A stretch of DNA of 64,000 nucleotides, taken from NCBI RefSeq assembly GCF_022201045.2, contig NC_068561.1, positions 23,442,501 through 23,506,500 on the forward strand. Reading direction: 5' to 3'. The notes below the pieces were generated by a model that saw only the letters and a list, made by a program, of their open reading frames with translations, was not told the DNA's origin and ran no database searches. The translations under genes and the position numbers were made by a program. Position 1 is the stretch's first letter; each line of letters begins with the position of its first letter. Below are positions 1-11,816 of the stretch, in pieces. This DNA is from Citrus sinensis (lineage: Eukaryota > Streptophyta > Magnoliopsida > Sapindales > Rutaceae).

Positions 1-1055
1 TTCTTCCCCAAACAAAAAGGTTCATCTTTAATCTCCTTATTAATCATTTCCAACACTTTTTTAGCATCTCCAACCAAACCCAAGTGTGGTTTCCTTAACT
101 CAATCTCTTCCTTGCAAACATCAACCAAAACAAACTTCACATCCTTCGACCACTTCGGTGGCTCACCAAAATGCAACAACCAATTAAGCCTCGCACCAAC
201 AACAAGCGCAACATCACATTGACCTATGGCTAATGACCTCGCAGCGGCAGCAGCAAGCGGATGGGTATCAGGCAACAGACCTTTACCCATTGGAGTAGGC
301 AAAAATGGAATCCCAGTACTTTCAACTAATTTCTTCAATTCACCCTCAGCTCGCGCATAAGCTGCGCCTTTCCCAAACACAATCAACGGCTTCTTTGCTT
401 CTTTAAGCAAAGACACCGCTTTATCGATATCAGAATTCACAATCCCCCCTTGCGTCACCGTTTCTATGGCACTCTCCGCTTCCTTCAGAAGCTTCTCCGC
501 TTCAGATACCGATATCGTTTGATGTAAAACATCAGTGGGTAGATCCAAATAACACCCGCCGGGCCGCCCCGAAACAGCCCGTTCAAGAACCTGAGCGACA
601 CACTTGGGAACTTCCGTAATGTCCTTCGCTTTTACAGCAAATTTCGAAAAAGGCTTGACGGCTTCCACTTGGTCGAGTTCTTGAAAATCGCCGCGGCCAA
701 AATCTTTCTGATCGCAGGAGCCGGATATCATGACGATTGGCCAGGTGTTAATCATCCCATTCGAGAGACCAGCCAGACCGTGCACGCAACCCGGACCGGA
801 AACAGTTAACAGAATGCCGGGTTTTCCAGTCAGGTATCCGTAGGCTGAGGCGGCGTAGCCAGCGGACTGCTCATTGTGGAAGGCGATGAACCGGACGCCG
901 AGCTGGACGGCCAGGTTCGCTAAGGAAGTAACGGGAATGCCCACCACGCCGAACATGTGGGTGGCACCGAATAGTGACAAGGATTTGGCCGCCAGGGTGT
1001 TGCCGTCGATCTGGGCATTTTGGGAATTTTGCAATGGAGATGATGGATGAAGCAT
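1..1055 (-). CDS. HACL1: 2-hydroxyacyl-CoA lyase (ThDP-dependent), 5' part, cut by left window edge
   Basis: Minus-strand reading gives about 351 codons open to the window edge. The protein is a thiamine-diphosphate enzyme of the 2-hydroxyacyl-CoA lyase / oxalyl-CoA decarboxylase family. These peroxisomal enzymes cleave 2-hydroxyacyl-CoA to an aldehyde and formyl-CoA; the peroxisomal signal would lie outside the window. Visible are the N-terminal pyrimidine-binding domain with THMFGVVGIPVTS, the presumed catalytic Glu in FHNEQSAGYAASAYG (about residue 62), the TVSGPGCVHGLAG loop, and the start of the central domain (KPLIVFGKGAAYARAEGE). The first in-frame ATG is at 1055 and gives the odd leader MLHPSSPLQNSQ. 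A duplicated fragment at 4377-4462 starts MAGSELQNSQ instead, which looks like the original start. The leader here was created by loss of about 280 bp. Family assignment is firm; whether this 5' end is expressed is uncertain. Confidence 0.88.
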   Translation of the reverse strand, partial: MLHPSSPLQNSQNAQIDGNTLAAKSLSLFGATHMFGVVGIPVTSLANLAVQLGVRFIAFHNEQSAGYAASAYGYLTGKPGILLTVSGPGCVHGLAGLSNGMINTWPIVMISGSCDQKDFGRGDFQELDQVEAVKPFSKFAVKAKDITEVPKCVAQVLERAVSGRPGGCYLDLPTDVLHQTISVSEAEKLLKEAESAIETVTQGGIVNSDIDKAVSLLKEAKKPLIVFGKGAAYARAEGELKKLVESTGIPFLPTPMGKGLLPDTHPLAAAAARSLAIGQCDVALVVGARLNWLLHFGEPPKWSKDVKFVLVDVCKEEIELRKPHLGLVGDAKKVLEMINKEIKDEPFCLGK

Positions 1056-2639
1056 TGGAGGAAGCAAATTTGATATTGAGTTCAATTGAATTGATCACCA
1101 TAAAGACATTGTGTTTCTTGGCGATTACTTTTTTTTGTTTTTTTGTTTTTTTTATGCAAATGCAACCAAAATGGGTAGCTTCACCCATAAAACGACATAA
1201 CTGGTAGTAGGTATAGCGACAATGCTTTCCCGATTATCATTATATTTGTTTCCAAAAGTATTAATCCTCATCCGTTGAATGATAACACGTAATTATTACT
1301 TTGGGATGATATTGCTTAATCCGAAAGAAGGATGTAATAACTTTAAAAAAAAAATACATATGACATAGAAGAGCATCATTAAAAAATTTTTTTAATTTAA
1401 TTTTTTAAGTATTTCTTTATTTATATATGTTATAAATAGAAGAGAGAAAATATCATTTCTCATAAGACTTTTCAAATAAAAATAAATTTATACTATTTTA
1501 CTCAAAATTTTCTTTCATTAAAATAATAACAATTATAACCATTCCCTCTCTTTAAAAGTAATGAAATAAAAAATAATATAGTACTAAATTAAGTGTTCTA
1601 AAAGACTCTCTAAATAATTTTTTTTAAATTTCAATATGAACAATTTTATTTAAAAATTATTTTAAAACTCTCTTTATTAACATAACTCTTCAAATAAATA
1701 GTAAATTTTCATTTTAAAAACTTTTTTAAAATGTCTATAATCGAAAAAAAAATTATTAACAGCAAGGGTTCGGCTATATTGGAGTTCACCTGTGGTGGAG
1801 AACGAATTTCAGCCACGTACACAAAATGATAAAGAATAAATAATAAGTTATAATGAGTTTTTTAATATTTATTACTTTGCGTGTGTGGTTGAGATTCGTG
1901 ATCCACCGTAAGTAAACTCCAATAGTCATAGCCTAACAACAATTACCAAATCAAATCTTTGAGCACATGATTTTATATGGGCTTTTACAAATTGTGGACA
2001 TCCATAAATAAATTAGAGTTCATAATCGATTCTTGCTGTGACAGATTCTGTTTAATTTTTAATTTAGAATTTCTCAGTTACAATTTACAACTCGTATATT
2101 CCTATACATGAATTGCAATGCCTTGGATGCTTGTGTTGAAATATGATGCAACCGAAGCATGTGACGTTGTATGACATGTCATGTATAACAAAAAAAATGT
2201 ACGACTTGTCATCCTTAAACTAAAAGACACGTATGACAATAAAAAACGGTTATCTCCAATTTATATTTCCGATTACAATAGTCATTGATTCAGTGCTCAC
2301 AAAGTTAAATCATAGTTCTAATAATATACTCAGGGTTTTATTTATTTATTTTGTATTTTTAGAAAAAAAAATTGACTAACAGATATTACTTGACAACAAA
2401 TAAAGAAACTACTACTCAAGAGACACTTTCAACAACGCATGTGAGGTAAATAACAAGAGTGAAGAGACGCTTAATTGATTGATAATCGAAGTTCGAAGCC
2501 TGTGTGCTAACAAGCAGTAAAGTTAACAACAGGAAGCTATAAATGGCAAACGTTGATGCTCATGATGACATCCAAATCAAGTTCAGAATCGTTGAACATT
2601 TGAAAACAATCACAACAGGAAGCTATAAATGGCAAAAGT
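1056..2639. other. Intergenic, AT-rich, part of left duplication unit
   Basis: No convincing gene. It separates the divergent lyase and MATE copy A. It carries an 86-bp unit at 2531-2616 followed by a partial second unit, including a CTATAAATGG motif that lies too close to the MATE ATG to be its TATA box. Its counterpart at 4727-6305 has two full units. Confidence 0.6.
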
Positions 2640-4374
2640 ATGGAGGTGCCACTATTGCCAGAGAGGGAAGAAGAGAGGAAATGGGTGGTGGTGGTGAAGA
2701 CGTTGAGCTTCTTATCAGCGCCGCCGGCAGGGGTGGCCTGTTTTCCGTTCTTTTTGCTGGCTACAGCAACGATGATGATGGGACACCTTGGAAAACTTTC
2801 ACTTGATGGTATTGCCATTACTAACTCAACTAATGTCACCGGCTTCATTCCACTAGTAATTTTTTCTTCATTCCCTATTCTTTTTACCATTAGAAAACTG
2901 CTTTACTTCTTTCTGTTTCACATCAAAGCATGCTTCGTTTATTTAATCTAATGACACTGCTTTGTATGCCTTTTGTTTTGGAGCAAGTTAACAATTTGCT
3001 TGTGCTTGCTAGAAAATTGTTTAAATGACTCAATATAATCCACACAGCAATAATATAACAATAGCTATTTTTAAATCCAGATCAACGACAAGCAACCACA
3101 ACTATATGGTTAAACAAGTTAAATCAAGCTCGTTTAGCTATAATAAGCAATCAACTTTAGAACTTTAGCTTGACTTTCATAGGTGAGAATACCAAGCAGG
3201 TCTATTTTGTCTAGGCTAAGATCAACAAATTAATAAAATTTGATTAATTATTGGCGAAGAATTAATCAATATTACTTGGAAGATATTAAGAAACTTTGTT
3301 CACCTTTTCTGTCACTGGTCCAAATAATTTATGAAGTACTTTTTTGAGCTTTTTTTTTTTTTTTTGGAAAGGTAGTACTTTTTGAGCTTGAACAAGCATT
3401 ATTATAACTGATCTTAGTTTACTCCATATTTTCCATGCTACCGCTGTTTACATAAAACGGATTTTGGGAGAATAGCATATATTTCATCAATAATCAATTG
3501 AGACATATAAGATTAGCCAACAAAATGATATCCAATGTGGACAATGCCATTAAATTTTGAGCAGTTTGGTTTTGCCTCTGCATTAGAGACTCTATGTGGA
3601 CAAGCTTATGAAGCAGAGCAATATCAAAAGATTGGAACCTATACTTACCCTGCTATGTTCTTTTGCATTGCAATTTGTATCCCCATCTCTGTTTATTCAT
3701 GGACAAAGTACTAATACTGCTAGGCCAAGACCCTGATATTTTTGTCGAAGCCTGCAATTACGCAATTTGGCTCATACTGGCATTATTTGGCTATGCTATT
3801 CTTCGATCACTATGTCACAATCTCCAGGTTCAGAGCTTAATTCTGGCATTGTTCTTAAGCTCATGTGCCACTCTTTGTTTGCAAATTCTTCTTTGTTGGG
3901 GTCTAGTATCTAAAACAGACTTTGGAAATACAGGAGCAGAATTATCCATAGGCATTTCTTATTGGTTCAATGTGATCATCCTTGCACTTTACATGGGATA
4001 GAACTCACACGTTGATCACCAAGCAAAATTTTCCCTAGGACGAAGGAGTTTTCCTTCTTTGCACACCTTTCAGTTGTAATGTTTTGGTAATTTGCCAATC
4101 GTACTTTGCAATGTTTTTGTTAGTTTTCTGTTCTTATAAATTGACTTACAGTGTGCCTTTTGTTTCCAATAACTTAAGTCTCGAATGGTGGTCATATGAG
4201 ATTCTGGTACTGCTGTCTGGAATATTACCAAATCCAAAACTTGAAACATCAGTTCTTACAATATGGTACGTATCTACACTTACAGTTTTGACTTTTGAGT
4301 AAACGGGGAAAATTCTCAGTAGGGTTGAATTGATTTCCTTTGATCTTCATATGCAGCTTTACAATCCAGTAGGG
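2640..4374 (+). pseudogene. MATE efflux transporter, copy A (truncated, frameshifted)
   Basis: Exon 1 (2640-2855) begins MEVPLLPEREEERKW and continues into the MATE core [13 protein letters not shown]. Compared with intact copy C it lacks about ten residues before the first membrane helix. Exon 2 (about 3565-4086) has [21 protein letters not shown] 7-bp deletion near 3690, where copy C reads SVLWIFMD, breaks the frame, and a stop follows YMG at about 3999. Exon 3 (about 4169-4264) keeps [14 protein letters not shown]. The copy stops in exon 4 at 4374, where it is fused to lyase sequence; exons 5-7 are missing. The deletion that creates GATAGAACTC after YMG is shared with copy B, so the parent copy was already damaged before duplication. 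Confidence 0.88.
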
Positions 4375-4376
4375 AG

Positions 4377-4462
4377 GCACCGAATAGTGACAAGGATTTG
4401 GCCGCCAGGGTGTTGCCGTCGATCTGGGCATTTTGGGAATTTTGCAACTCCGAACCCGCCAT
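4377..4462 (-). pseudogene. 2-hydroxyacyl-CoA lyase, displaced 5' fragment with native start
   Basis: Minus-strand ATG at 4462 opens MAGSELQNSQNAQIDG and runs through LAAKSLSLFGA in the same frame as the lyase at the left edge. It then crosses the junction at about 4375 into MATE copy A exon 4 and soon stops. The first residues differ from the left copy (MAGSEL against MLHPSSPL) and look more like a normal lyase N-terminus. This is a 5' remnant and cannot encode an enzyme. Confidence 0.82.
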
Positions 4463-4726
4463 TGCTTGCTAGATGTGTGTGTTTGTGCTAATGCCCGCGT
4501 GAGAAGTGGACGGGGTAAAGGGAAAACAAATTCGGCTTTAGTTTGTTAAGATAGTTAGGCAATGGGCGAAATGTCTATCATGCCCTTTCCGGCGTGGTAG
4601 CTGGGACAGGTGGCAACGGTGTATTGAGGAAAGTTATATACTTTATTCGAAAATAAAGAAATAAAGAAATTGAAATAAAAAAATTTATTTTAATATAGTC
4701 TTCTCATGCTAATGGAGGATGGAGAT
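4463..4726 (-). promoter_or_regulatory. Likely native lyase 5'UTR/promoter, now attached only to the gene fragment
   Basis: These roughly 264 bp lie just upstream of the native-looking ATG at 4462 and have no counterpart in the left unit, where TTTGCAA runs straight into TGGAGATGATGG. The stretch is less AT-rich than its surroundings. A TATATAAC-like motif on the minus strand at about 4634-4642 would suit transcription toward the fragment. Promoter function is inferred from position. Confidence 0.5.
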
Positions 4727-6111
4727 GATGGATGAGGCATTGGAGGAAGCAAATTTGATATTGAGTTCAATTGAATTGATCACCATAAAGACATGGTTTG
4801 TTATGGGCGGTTACTTTTTTTTGTTTTTTTGTTTTTTTTTTTAATGCAAATGCAACCAAAATGGGTAGCTTCACCCATAAAACGACATAACTGGTAGTAG
4901 GTATAGCGACAATGCTTTCCCGATTATCATTATATTTTTCTCTGTAGGTAAAAATAAAGGTGACAATTTGTTTACAAGAGTATCGTTATTAATCCTCATC
5001 CGTTGAATTATAACACGTAATTATTACTTGGGATGATATTGCTTAATCGGAATGGAGGAATGAAATAACTTTTTTTAAAATATATATATATAACATCTAG
5101 AGCATTATTAAAAAATGCTTTTAATTTAAATTTTTAAGTACTTATTTACTAATATGTTATAAATAGAAGAGAAAAAAATCATTTCTTACAAGATTCTTCA
5201 AATAAAAATAAATTTATATTATTTTACTCAAATTTTTTCTTCTATTAAAATAATAACAATTATAATCATTCTCTCTCTTCAAAAGTAATGAAATAAAAAA
5301 TAATATAGTAAGAAATTAAGTGTTCTAAAAAACTCTCTAAATAATTTTTTTAAATTTTAATATGAATAATTTTATTTAAAATTATTTTAAAACTCTTTTT
5401 ATTAATATAACTCTTCAAATAAATAGTAAAATTTTTATTTTAAAATGTCTATAATAAGCGGAAAAAAAATGTTAACAGCAACTACCAAATCAAATCTTTG
5501 AGCACATGATTTTATACGGGCTTCTCCAAATTGTGGACATCCATAAATAAATTAGAGCCCTTAACCAATTCCTGCTGTGACAAAGATTCTGTTTAATTTT
5601 TAATTTAGAATTTCTCAGTTACAATTTACAACTCGGATTGTACATGAATTGCATTATTGCAATGCCTAGGATGCTTGTGTTGAAATATGATGCAACCGAA
5701 GCATATGACGTTGTATGACATGTCGTGTATAAGGAAAAAATGTACGACTTGTCATCCTTAAACTAAAAGACATGTATGACAATAAAAAACTGCCATCTCT
5801 AATTTATATTTCTGATTATTATAATTATTAATTCAGTGCCCAACAAAAACTTAACTCAACACTTAATCTTAGTTCTAATAATATACTCGGGGTTTTATTT
5901 ATTTATTTTAAATTTTTTTAAAAAAATTGACTAACAGTGATCAAGATTGACTAATAGATATTACTCGACAACAAATAAAGAAACTACTGCTCAAGAGACA
6001 CTTTCAACAACGCATTGATGTGAGGTAAATAACAAGAGTGAAGAGACACTTAATTGATTGATAATCAAAGTTCGAAGCCTCAGTGTGCTAACAACCAGTT
6101 AAGTCAACAAC

Positions 6112-6283
6112 AGGAAGCTATAAATGGCAAACATTAATGCTCATGATGACATCCAAATCAAGTTCAGAATCGTTGAACATTTGAAAACAATCACAACAGG
6201 AAGCTATAATTGGCAAACATTAATGCTCATGATGACATCCAAATCAAGTTCAGAATCGTTGAACATTTGAAAACAATCACAAC
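6112..6283. repeat. 86-bp tandem repeat, two full units
   Basis: Units at 6112-6197 and 6198-6283 both start AGGAAGCTATAA and end CAATCACAAC; a partial third unit at 6284 runs into the MATE copy B start. The left duplication unit has only one full unit (2531-2616), so the count changed after duplication. Confidence 0.9.
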
Positions 6284-6374
6284 AGGAAGCTATAAATGGC
6301 AAAATTATGGAGGTGTCACTATTGCCTTAGAGGGAAGAAGAGAGGAAATGGGTGGTGTTGGTGCTACCAAGGCT

Positions 6375-6811
6375 TAGAGGTGGCAAAAATACCCGCCCGG
6401 TCCGGACCCGGACCGTACCCGGGTGTTGCGGGCCGGGTATTACCCGGTTTGAGTATGAAGTCGGATCGGTCTTGGACATCACTTGATAAACCCGGAACCC
6501 GGATTTTATTAAAAAAAATTATAAAATATATATTATTTTAAATATTTTATATTTATTTGACTTATTTATTATACATATATAAAGTTTTAAACCCTTAAAG
6601 TTTATATTTTCATGTCAAATTTTATTGAAATAAATTTAAAACTTATAAAATTATCAAAAAATAAAAAATATATACACATAAAATATTAAAAAATATAAAA
6701 TCCGGGTACCTGGATTAAAACCCGACCCGGACCCGGACCCGGACCGGTTGCATCTGGGCAGGGTCCGGTCATGGCAATACCCGGACCCGGCCCGGGGTTT
6801 TGCCATCTCTA
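6375..6811. mobile_element. Non-autonomous hAT-type MITE, 437 bp
   Basis: Left end TAGAGGTGGCAAAA and right end TTTTGCCATCTCTA are terminal inverted repeats. Both flanks carry the 8-bp duplication CCAAGGCT (6367-6374 and 6812-6819), as expected of hAT transposition. The ends are rich in CCCGGACCCGG-type repeats around an AT-rich centre. No transposase is present. It lies in exon 1 of MATE copy B. Confidence 0.92.
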
Positions 6812-6840
6812 CCAAGGCTAGCCTTTTTGGAAGAGCTAAA

Positions 6841-7362
6841 TGTTAGGAAATTGGTGGGTGAAGCAGACACGCAGCTAAAGTAAAATTGGAAGAAAAATAA
6901 AGAACAAGCACAATAGAGGACACTAGAAATTACGTGATTCGGCTTTTAGCCTATATCCACGGGCGAAGACAAAAGGAAATATTTTACTAGTGAAAAGGAG
7001 TTACAAGTATTGTAGTATTTTAGCTCACTTCCCAAAACCCCAATACATCCAAACTCTCTAACTCACTAGACACTCAAGAGTTTATTAAACTCTTAAAACT
7101 CTCAACACTCAAGAAAGCAATACTTCTCTCTCGATGGAATTGAATGCAAATGAATTAGGGAGCTCTTCCTTTTATAGCTAAAAAATGTCTATTAAATTAA
7201 TATATATATGTATATATTTCAAATGTAGTTACCAACTTCTTCTTTTTCTCCATTTAGATGGCACCATTTTCTTTGGCCGGCTGCACCATTTTCTTCTTTC
7301 AAATGTCAAACCCTTCTAGATGCAACCATGCCGAACACTTCTAGATGCAGCCAACTTTGACA
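6841..7362 (-). repeat. 3' LTR of the copia element
   Basis: 522-bp long terminal repeat, nearly identical to 11817-12363. On the minus strand it starts TGTCAAAGTTGG and ends TTTCCTAACA. It lacks one 25-bp CTTCTAGATGCA-type unit present in the other LTR. Confidence 0.93.
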
Positions 7363-7438
7363 TTCTCCCACTTGGAGATTAAATTGAAAAACAATCAATC
7401 TCCACACCATCTTTTCTGCTTCGCCATAATCATGTTGC

Positions 7439-10400
7439 CTACGTTTCTACTAGGCCACAAGAGGATCTACTCCAGACAAACTTATCAGTATTTATCGGCT
7501 TGGTCAAAACATCTGCTAGGTTTTCTTTGGTATGGATTTTCTGCAAATCCACACTTCCATCTTCCACTACTTCACGAACGAAGTGATACTGGACTCCTAT
7601 GTGCTTTGTCCTGGAATGAAAGGCTGGATTCCTTGCAATGTGCAAGGCACTCTGACAGTCACAAAATACAGAAATTTTCTCTTGTCCGTGCCCGAGCTCC
7701 TCCAATAACCTTTGTATCCAAATAGCTTCCTTGCAAGCTTGTGTAGCTGCCATGTACTCTGCTTCTGTTGTAGATAAAGCTACAACGGTCTGCAGTTTCG
7801 AAACCCAGCTTACAGCTGCTCCCGCAAGTGTAAACACATAACCAGTAGTGGATTTCCTTTTATCAAGGTCTCCTGCAAAATCTGAATCCACATAGCCCCT
7901 GACAGTAAACTCTGATCCTCCATAACATAATGCAACATCTGAGGTTCCTCTGATGTATCTCAGAATCTTCTTCACAGCTATCCAATGCTCTCCACCAGGA
8001 TTCGTCATGTATCGACTGACTGCTCCCACTGCTTGTGCAATGTCCGGTCTAGTACATATCATAGCGAACATCAAACTTCCCACTGCTGATGCATACGGTA
8101 CTCGAGACATCTCCTTCCTCTCTGCTTCATTGCTAGGACACATACTTGAGGATAATTTAAAATTAACAGGAAGTGGGATAGAAATTGACTTACAATCTTG
8201 CATGTTGAAGCGCCGCAAGATTTTCTTCAAGTAATTCTTCTGTGAAAGCCAAATCTTCCTGTTATTTCTGTCTCGGTGAATTTGCATCCCTAGAATCTTG
8301 TTTGCTGGTCCCAAGTCCTTCATTTCAAACTCCCTAGCCAACTATGCTTTCAATTCTTGGATTTGATCTTTGTTGGGACCTGCTACCAACATGTCATCCA
8401 CATACAACAGCAAAATAATGAAATCATTATCTTCAAACCTCTTGTAATATGCACAATGGTCTGAACTGAGTCTGTTGTATCCAAGACTCATGATGAAGGA
8501 ATCAAATCTCTTATACCAACACCCCGGCGCCTGTTTGAGACCGTATAGAGATTTGTTCAACCTGCAAACCAAGTTCTCCTTTCCTGTTTCTGCAAAACCT
8601 TCTGGTTGGAGCATATATATTTCTTCTTCAAGTTCTCTATGAAGAAATGCAGTTTTCACATCCAACTACTCAAGATGTAAGTCAAATGTAGCACACATCG
8701 CCAAGACTACTCTGACTCTTGTGAGTCGAACCACCGGAGAAAATATCTCGTTGAAGTCAATACATTTTTTCTGAGCATATCCTTTCACCACCAATCTTGC
8801 ACGATACCGCTCCACTTGGTAATTGCCATCACGCTTGATCTTATAGACCCATTTGTTTCCAATGGCTTTTCTTCCACGTGGTAGTGGTACAAGTTCTCAT
8901 GTCTTGTTCTTGTGTAGAGCTTCAATTTCTTCATGCATTGCTGTCATCCACAAAACAACATCTGAGCTGTTTAAAGCTTCATGGAAAATTGAAGGCTCTT
9001 CATCCTCTGTTAGAAGACAGTATGCAACATTGATCTCTGTGACATACTCCAAGTGCCACGCCGGCGGTCGTCTCTCACGAGTTGACCGACGAACTTCTGG
9101 AGCTTCAGACTCGACTGGTTCTTGTTCCTCGTGCTTTGGTGCTGCTTCATAAGAATCTGAATCTTCTAGATTATTTTCCACATATACTGGCACAGTCTCT
9201 GACTTTTCTTTTGCAGTGCCATCATTCTCATCTCTCCTTTGCAGTTGATCTTCTATAAAAATAACATCTCTGCTGATGACGATTTTGTGGGCAATGGGGT
9301 CCCACAGACGATACCCCTTTACTCCATCAGCATACCCCAAGAAGATACATCTTCTAGATTTTGGATCCAGCTTTATTCTTTCTTGGACATTGTACATCAC
9401 ATACACAGGACATCCAAATGCATGTAGGTAAGAATAATCAGCTGGCTTTCCAGTCCACATCTCCATCGCTGTCTTCAACCCAATAGCTGTAGATGGCGAC
9501 CGATTTACTATATAATAGGCAGTTTTGGCTGCTTCTGTCCAGAATGAATTGGGTAGACCAGCAGTCCTCAACATAGCTCTTATTCTTTCTGTAAGAGTTC
9601 TGTTCATCCGCTCCGCCACTCCGTTTTGTTGAGGAGTGTATGCCACTGTGAACTGCCTCTGAATACCTTCGTGCTTACAGAAAGCAAGAAACTCGCCGTC
9701 TGTATACTCTCCACCATTATATGTCCTCAAGTACTTGATCTTTTTACCAGATTCAAGTTCCACCCGTGCTCTGTATTCTTTAAACACAGAAAATACATCT
9801 GACTTTTTCTTAATTGGATACACCCAACATCTTCTGGAATAATCATCAATGAAAGTCACCATGTACTTTGCACCTCCCATGGATATATCTGGTGATTCCC
9901 AAACATCAGAATGAATCAAGTCTAGAATGCATTTACTTCTAGCAATAGATCTACTGAATTTTAATCTATGCTGCTTACTTGTAACACAATGCTCGCAAAA
10001 TGGTAAACTTACCGATTTGAGCCCCGGAAGCAATTTTCATTCAGAGAGAATCTTCAAGCCTTGTTCTGACATGTGGCCAAGTTTTAGATGCCACATTATC
10101 ATTGATTCTTCTCCATTTGACACGACACACGCATCAGCCTCCTATAGTGTTTCTCCTCTAAGCATGAATAGATTAGTATCGATCTTTTCTGCCTTCATCA
10201 ATACAAGCGCGCCTTTAACGATCTTCATAATTCCATTCTCCACATGAGTTTTGTACCCATGACTATCCATTTGTCCCAAAGACAATAGATTTTTCTTCAA
10301 ACCGTTGACATGTCGTACCTCCCCAATTGTGCGAATTGTACCATCAAACATTTTCATTTTGATAGTACCAATACTAGCGATCTCCAAGGCATGATCATTA

Positions 10401-11408
10401 CCCATATATACAAATCCTCCTTAGATAGGTTCATATGTGTGGAACCATTCTCTCCGAGAGGTCATGTGCCAGGTAGCTCCTGAGTCTATAAGCCAGACAT
10501 CAGACAGTCATTTTCTGCCTTCTGAAACAGTTATTGCCTCAATGTAGAGTATTTCGTCATCATCCGAGGTACTTGCTACACAACCCTGAGCATTTGATGA
10601 CTCAGGTTCTTTGCCCTCTCTTTTCTTCTGGTTACTCCAACACTCTTTCTTGACGTGCCCTTTCTTGCCACAGTTGTAGCATTTAATATTCTTCTTACTT
10701 CTGGATTTGATCTACCATGATTTTGACTCCCACTGGGGCTATGTTCCGTTGATCTCCCTCTCGTCACCGGTAGCGCTTCTGCTTACTGCGAACTTACTTG
10801 TCTGTTTTCCTTATTTTTTTCGCCTGCTCTCCTCATTTAATACGGAGGCTGCAACATCGTCGAAAACTAGACCCTCCACTGGATTGTTGTTCGTCAGGTT
10901 GATGATGAGTTGATCATACGAATCTGGTAGACTTTGAAGTAGAAGCTCTGCACGTTTATTTTCCTCTATATTATGACCCAACATTGTGAGTTGTGAAAAT
11001 AGAGTCTTCAATGTGTTGATATGGTCGGTCACCATTGTAGATTCCACCATTCAAAGAGTATAGAGTTTTCTCTTTAAGAAGATTTTGTTGTGTAGTGATT
11101 TGGCCTCGTACAATTTTGTGAGAGTATTCCATATTTTCTTCGCTGTATTTTTCTCTGCCACACTGGATAATACTCCGTCTGCAAGTGCCAAGTGTAGATC
11201 AGAAATGGCGTTGCCATCTATCTCGTTCCACTTGTCATCAGTTATCTCCATGGGCCTTTCTCCAATTGCTGCCAGGCAATTATTTTTCCTCAATACAGCT
11301 TATCTTCATTTTCCACAACGAAAAATTATTTCCGTTAAATTTCTCAATTTCATACTTTGCCGTCATTTTGTTGATAAATACTGCACACAAGCTAGTATAC
11401 CACCTTGA
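7439..11408 (-). pseudogene. Copia gag-pol polyprotein, broken by stops and frameshifts
   Basis: Read right to left on the minus strand. GAG lies at about 11408-10811 (LADGVLSSVAEKNTAKKIW, LPDSYDQLIINL). A zinc-knuckle region with NATTVARKGTSRKS in one frame is at about 10640-10690. GAG-pre-integrase is at 10405-10142 (VRHVNGLKKNLLSLGQMD). Integrase is at 10033-8897 (CEHCVTSKQH, HSDVWESPD, PQQNGVAERMNRTL). Reverse transcriptase is at 8850-8000 with the YVDD box near 8385. RNase H is at about 7900-7439 (STTEAEYMAATQ). In-frame TAGs just before LDVKTAF (about 8666) and before LAREFEMK (8342-8344), plus gaps between 10033 and 10142, show that it cannot make a full polyprotein. Confidence 0.93.
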
Positions 11409-11622
11409 ATAGTTGTGAGTATGTGTGAGAATGCACACCAGGAAAGTTCCCAGGAAAGATTGGAGGGGTCACAATTGTCCTACTTAAAACCCAGACTCCT
11501 TAAGCTCTTATCGCCTTTGTGACATAACTTTCCTAGACATGTACAAAACCACACAGTTGCTTTACTCACACCACTATTCCCTGCTTTGCACCGCAAAATT
11601 CTTGGATTGCTTCCACCGTTTC

Positions 11623-11784
11623 ACGTGAATAGTACCGTATACGTGAATAGTACCGTATACGTGAATAGTATCATCTATGTAAACAAAACTGTATATGTGA
11701 ACAGTACCGTATACGTGAATAGTATCGTATATGTGTACAGTGCCGTATACGTGAATAGTACCCCTTACGTGAACAGTTCCCGAC
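11623..11784. repeat. 18-bp minisatellite, nine units, in the copia leader
   Basis: Nine tandem 18-bp units of the form ACGTGAATAGTACCGTAT, the later ones diverged (e.g. ATGTGAACAGTACCGTAT). The array ends 20 bp from the primer binding site, in the untranslated leader between the 5' LTR and gag. Because 18 is a multiple of three it leaves spurious open frames (repeating HVYGT) that I do not call as genes. Confidence 0.92.
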
Positions 11785-11803
11785 TCCAAAAATACAACCA
11801 ATA

Positions 11804-11815
11804 GCTCTGATACCA
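11804..11815 (-). other. Primer binding site of the copia element
   Basis: Minus-strand TGGTATCAGAGC, complementary to the 3' end of plant initiator methionine tRNA, one base inside the 5' LTR. It fixes the element's orientation. Confidence 0.92.
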
Positions 11816-11816
11816 C

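Larger units (their letters stand above)
961..4374. repeat. Tandem segmental duplication, left unit
   Basis: About 3.4 kb running from inside the lyase 5' end, through its upstream region, to intron 3/exon 4 of MATE copy A. The same order of sequence recurs from 4375 to about 14250. After subtracting three transposon insertions (437, 5523 and 236 bp plus their target duplications) and about 280 bp of lyase promoter kept only on the right, the right unit is also about 3.4 kb. The unit ends abruptly at 4374, where MATE sequence is fused to the lyase fragment with short homology at the join (ggcacc). Confidence 0.85.

Noticed and set aside
871-1188. 105-codon minus-strand ORF at the lyase 5' end
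   Set aside because: Different frame from the clear lyase reading; its C-terminus is an out-of-frame translation of the conserved lyase sequence.
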